From contig CAJFUA010000066.1 of the NCBI GenBank assembly GCA_904420085.1, positions 1 through 34,644 on the forward strand: a stretch of 34,644 nucleotides of DNA, given 5' to 3'. A model generated the notes under the pieces. It searched no databases. It saw only the letters and a list, made by a program, of their open reading frames with translations, and had not been told where the DNA came from. The first letter of the stretch is position 1. Each line of letters starts with the position of its first letter. Shown here one piece after another: positions 33,757 to 34,644 of this stretch. The stretch is from an uncultured Eubacterium sp. GTDB lineage: Bacteria > Bacillota > Clostridia > Lachnospirales > Lachnospiraceae. A program made the translations under genes and the position numbers.

Positions 33757-34017
33757 TTGGGAATTAACGCAAAAAAACAAAAGCCAGAAAAAAATAGCAA
33801 AGAAAACAATGCTAAAGAAAAATTGGAAAGAGATTTAAGAAGCTGCATGAAATGCAAATATTTTTGGGGAAATGATAACAGATGTATTAATAATGAAAAA
33901 TGTGGAGCAGGAAAGCAAAAAACAGAAAAGCAGCAGGAGAGTAAATGTGTAGGATGTCCATATGGAAAAAACAGCAGATATTGTTTTCCGTGCATGAGAG
34001 ATTTATTAGGAAAGTAA
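33757..34017 (+). CDS. Small Cys-rich (double zinc-knuckle-like) protein, not recognised
   Basis: The 86-residue protein starts at TTG 33757, with GAAAGGAG at 33741-33748. After a Lys/Glu/Asn-rich N-terminus of about 28 residues it carries CMKCKYFW, then C and C in RCINNEKCG. Next come CVGCPYG and YCFPCMRD: eight cysteines arranged as two four-Cys sets that could bind two zinc ions. I do not recognise the family. It lies 55 bases after the RNA candidate and 47 before the ParM-like gene, so it is probably part of the same mobile element. Confidence 0.6.
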   Translation: MGINAKKQKPEKNSKENNAKEKLERDLRSCMKCKYFWGNDNRCINNEKCGAGKQKTEKQQESKCVGCPYGKNSRYCFPCMRDLLGK

Positions 34018-34064
34018 GAAAGAAGGATACATAGATGACTAAAAAGGCAAGGAGGCACAGACAG

Positions 34065-34568
34065 ATGGAAAAGAGATTAGAAATAATTGCAATTGACCAT
34101 GGATGGTCAAATATAAAAACAGTTAATACAGTTTTTTCTACAGCAGTTAATCAAATAGCAAATGAACCGGGGATATTTGATAATATTCTTCAGTATGAAG
34201 GAAAATTTTATTCAGTCGGAGGAAAAAGACTAGAGGTAAAAGATAACAAGGTTACTGACGAAAGTTTTTATCTTCTTACGCTTGCAGCTATGGCGAAGGA
34301 GTTGAAGATAAGAGGAAAGAATAGTGCAGATGTCTTTTTATCCGTAGGACTTCCGTTAACCAGATTCGGAGCAGAAAAGGATAATTTTATTAAATATCTG
34401 TCTAAAAAAAGAGAGTTGGAGTTTAAATTTGAAAATAGAACATATAGAGTAAATATTATTAAGGTGTCTGTATTTCCACAGTGTTATGCAGCGGTGGCAG
34501 ATAAAATGCCACAGTATGATAGAAAACATATTGTAGTGGATATAGGATCATGGACAATTGCAGTATAG
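34065..34568 (+). pseudogene. ParM/StbA-like actin-fold plasmid segregation protein, truncated
   Basis: The 167 residues match the N-terminal half of actin-like plasmid segregation proteins. Phosphate-1 loop text is IIAIDHGWSNIKT (residues 7-19); FLSVGLPLTRFG follows, then KHIVVDIGSWTI at the phosphate-2 loop. There the frame ends in AV and TAG at 34566-34568, while intact members run to about 300 residues or more. The family has an Asp after GSWTI where this has Ala, suggesting the native sequence breaks near 34560. Start: ATG 34065 with AAGGAGG at 34049-34055; ATG 34035 is the alternative. It is either a gene broken by an insertion or a degraded remnant. Confidence 0.7.
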
Positions 34569-34600
34569 TCAATATTTAAGACACGATTTTTAAATATATT

Positions 34601-34640
34601 TTTACCGGGACCAGAGATTATTTCATCCGATCCCAGTAAA
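34601..34640. repeat. Imperfect hairpin near the window end, possible mobile-element end
   Basis: Arms 34601-34612 and 34629-34640 pair around 16 bases. The two imperfections are G-U pairs when read on the minus strand and C-A mismatches on the plus strand. It lies about 35 bases after the abrupt end of the ParM-like frame. A hairpin close to a junction fits the left end of an IS200/IS605-type or other insertion, but this is inference. Confidence 0.4.
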
Positions 34641-34644
34641 GTGC

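Noticed and set aside
1-34644. CRISPR arrays, tRNA or rRNA genes
   Set aside because: No regularly spaced repeats and no tRNA cloverleaf or rRNA sequence were recognised on either strand by reading.

Overview
The window looks like a chromosome segment of a low-to-moderate GC, Gram-positive Clostridia, most likely of the Lachnospiraceae type. The evidence is strong AGGAGG-type ribosome-binding sites, an HrcA/CIRCE heat-shock operon, a sporulation-type sigma-K, a ThiI without a rhodanese domain, and the gene order IreB–RuvX–DUF1292–RNase J–MltG-like–TrmR–U32 protein. Nearly all of it is ordinary, well-conserved core genome. The last ~1.6 kb is accessory DNA.

Layout. 1-280: C-terminus of a class 3-type aldehyde dehydrogenase cut by the window edge. 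307-1407: membrane acyltransferase. 1542-3245 (minus strand): glycerol-1-phosphate dehydrogenase family gene followed by a HAD phosphatase. 3461-8556: hrcA-grpE-dnaK-dnaJ behind a sigma-A promoter and a perfect CIRCE operator. 8649-10648: GNAT acetyltransferase, an unrecognised protein, and a PdaA-like polysaccharide deacetylase. 10768-14820: prmA-rsmE-cysteine desulfurase-thiI, a translation and tRNA-modification block. 14921-15148 (minus strand): an HPr-like protein without the phosphorylatable histidine. 15309-16604: mtaB. 16662-21828: IreB, RuvX, DUF1292, RNase J, a short MltG-like protein lacking the catalytic domain, TrmR-type methyltransferase and U32 protein, ending at a strong terminator. 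21949-22581: sigK. 22643-27325: yifB-dprA-topA. 27484-30998: a heterodimeric ABC exporter. 31212-32921: rpsB-tsf with its own promoter and terminator.

After the tsf terminator the usual pyrH-frr continuation is not seen. Instead there is an AT-rich non-coding stretch with paired dyad repeats, then a compact, highly foldable RNA candidate (about 33451-33702). A short Cys-rich protein and a ParM-type actin-like gene follow. The ParM-like gene stops abruptly inside its second phosphate-binding motif, next to an imperfect hairpin at the window end. This is best read as the edge of a plasmid-derived or conjugative element, itself possibly interrupted by another insertion. The RNA candidate folds like the 5' part of HEARO/omega RNAs (the guide RNAs of IscB-type elements), but no IscB/IsrB gene is present in the window. 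It is the most interesting item here, and its family assignment is tentative.

Functionally, many core genes converge on translation: rpsB, tsf, prmA, rsmE, thiI with its sulfur donor, mtaB, and the trmR/U32 pair for wobble-uridine hydroxylation and methylation. Others serve proteostasis (HrcA regulon), RNA turnover (RNase J), DNA processing (dprA, topA, ruvX) and envelope/sporulation (pdaA-like, sigK).
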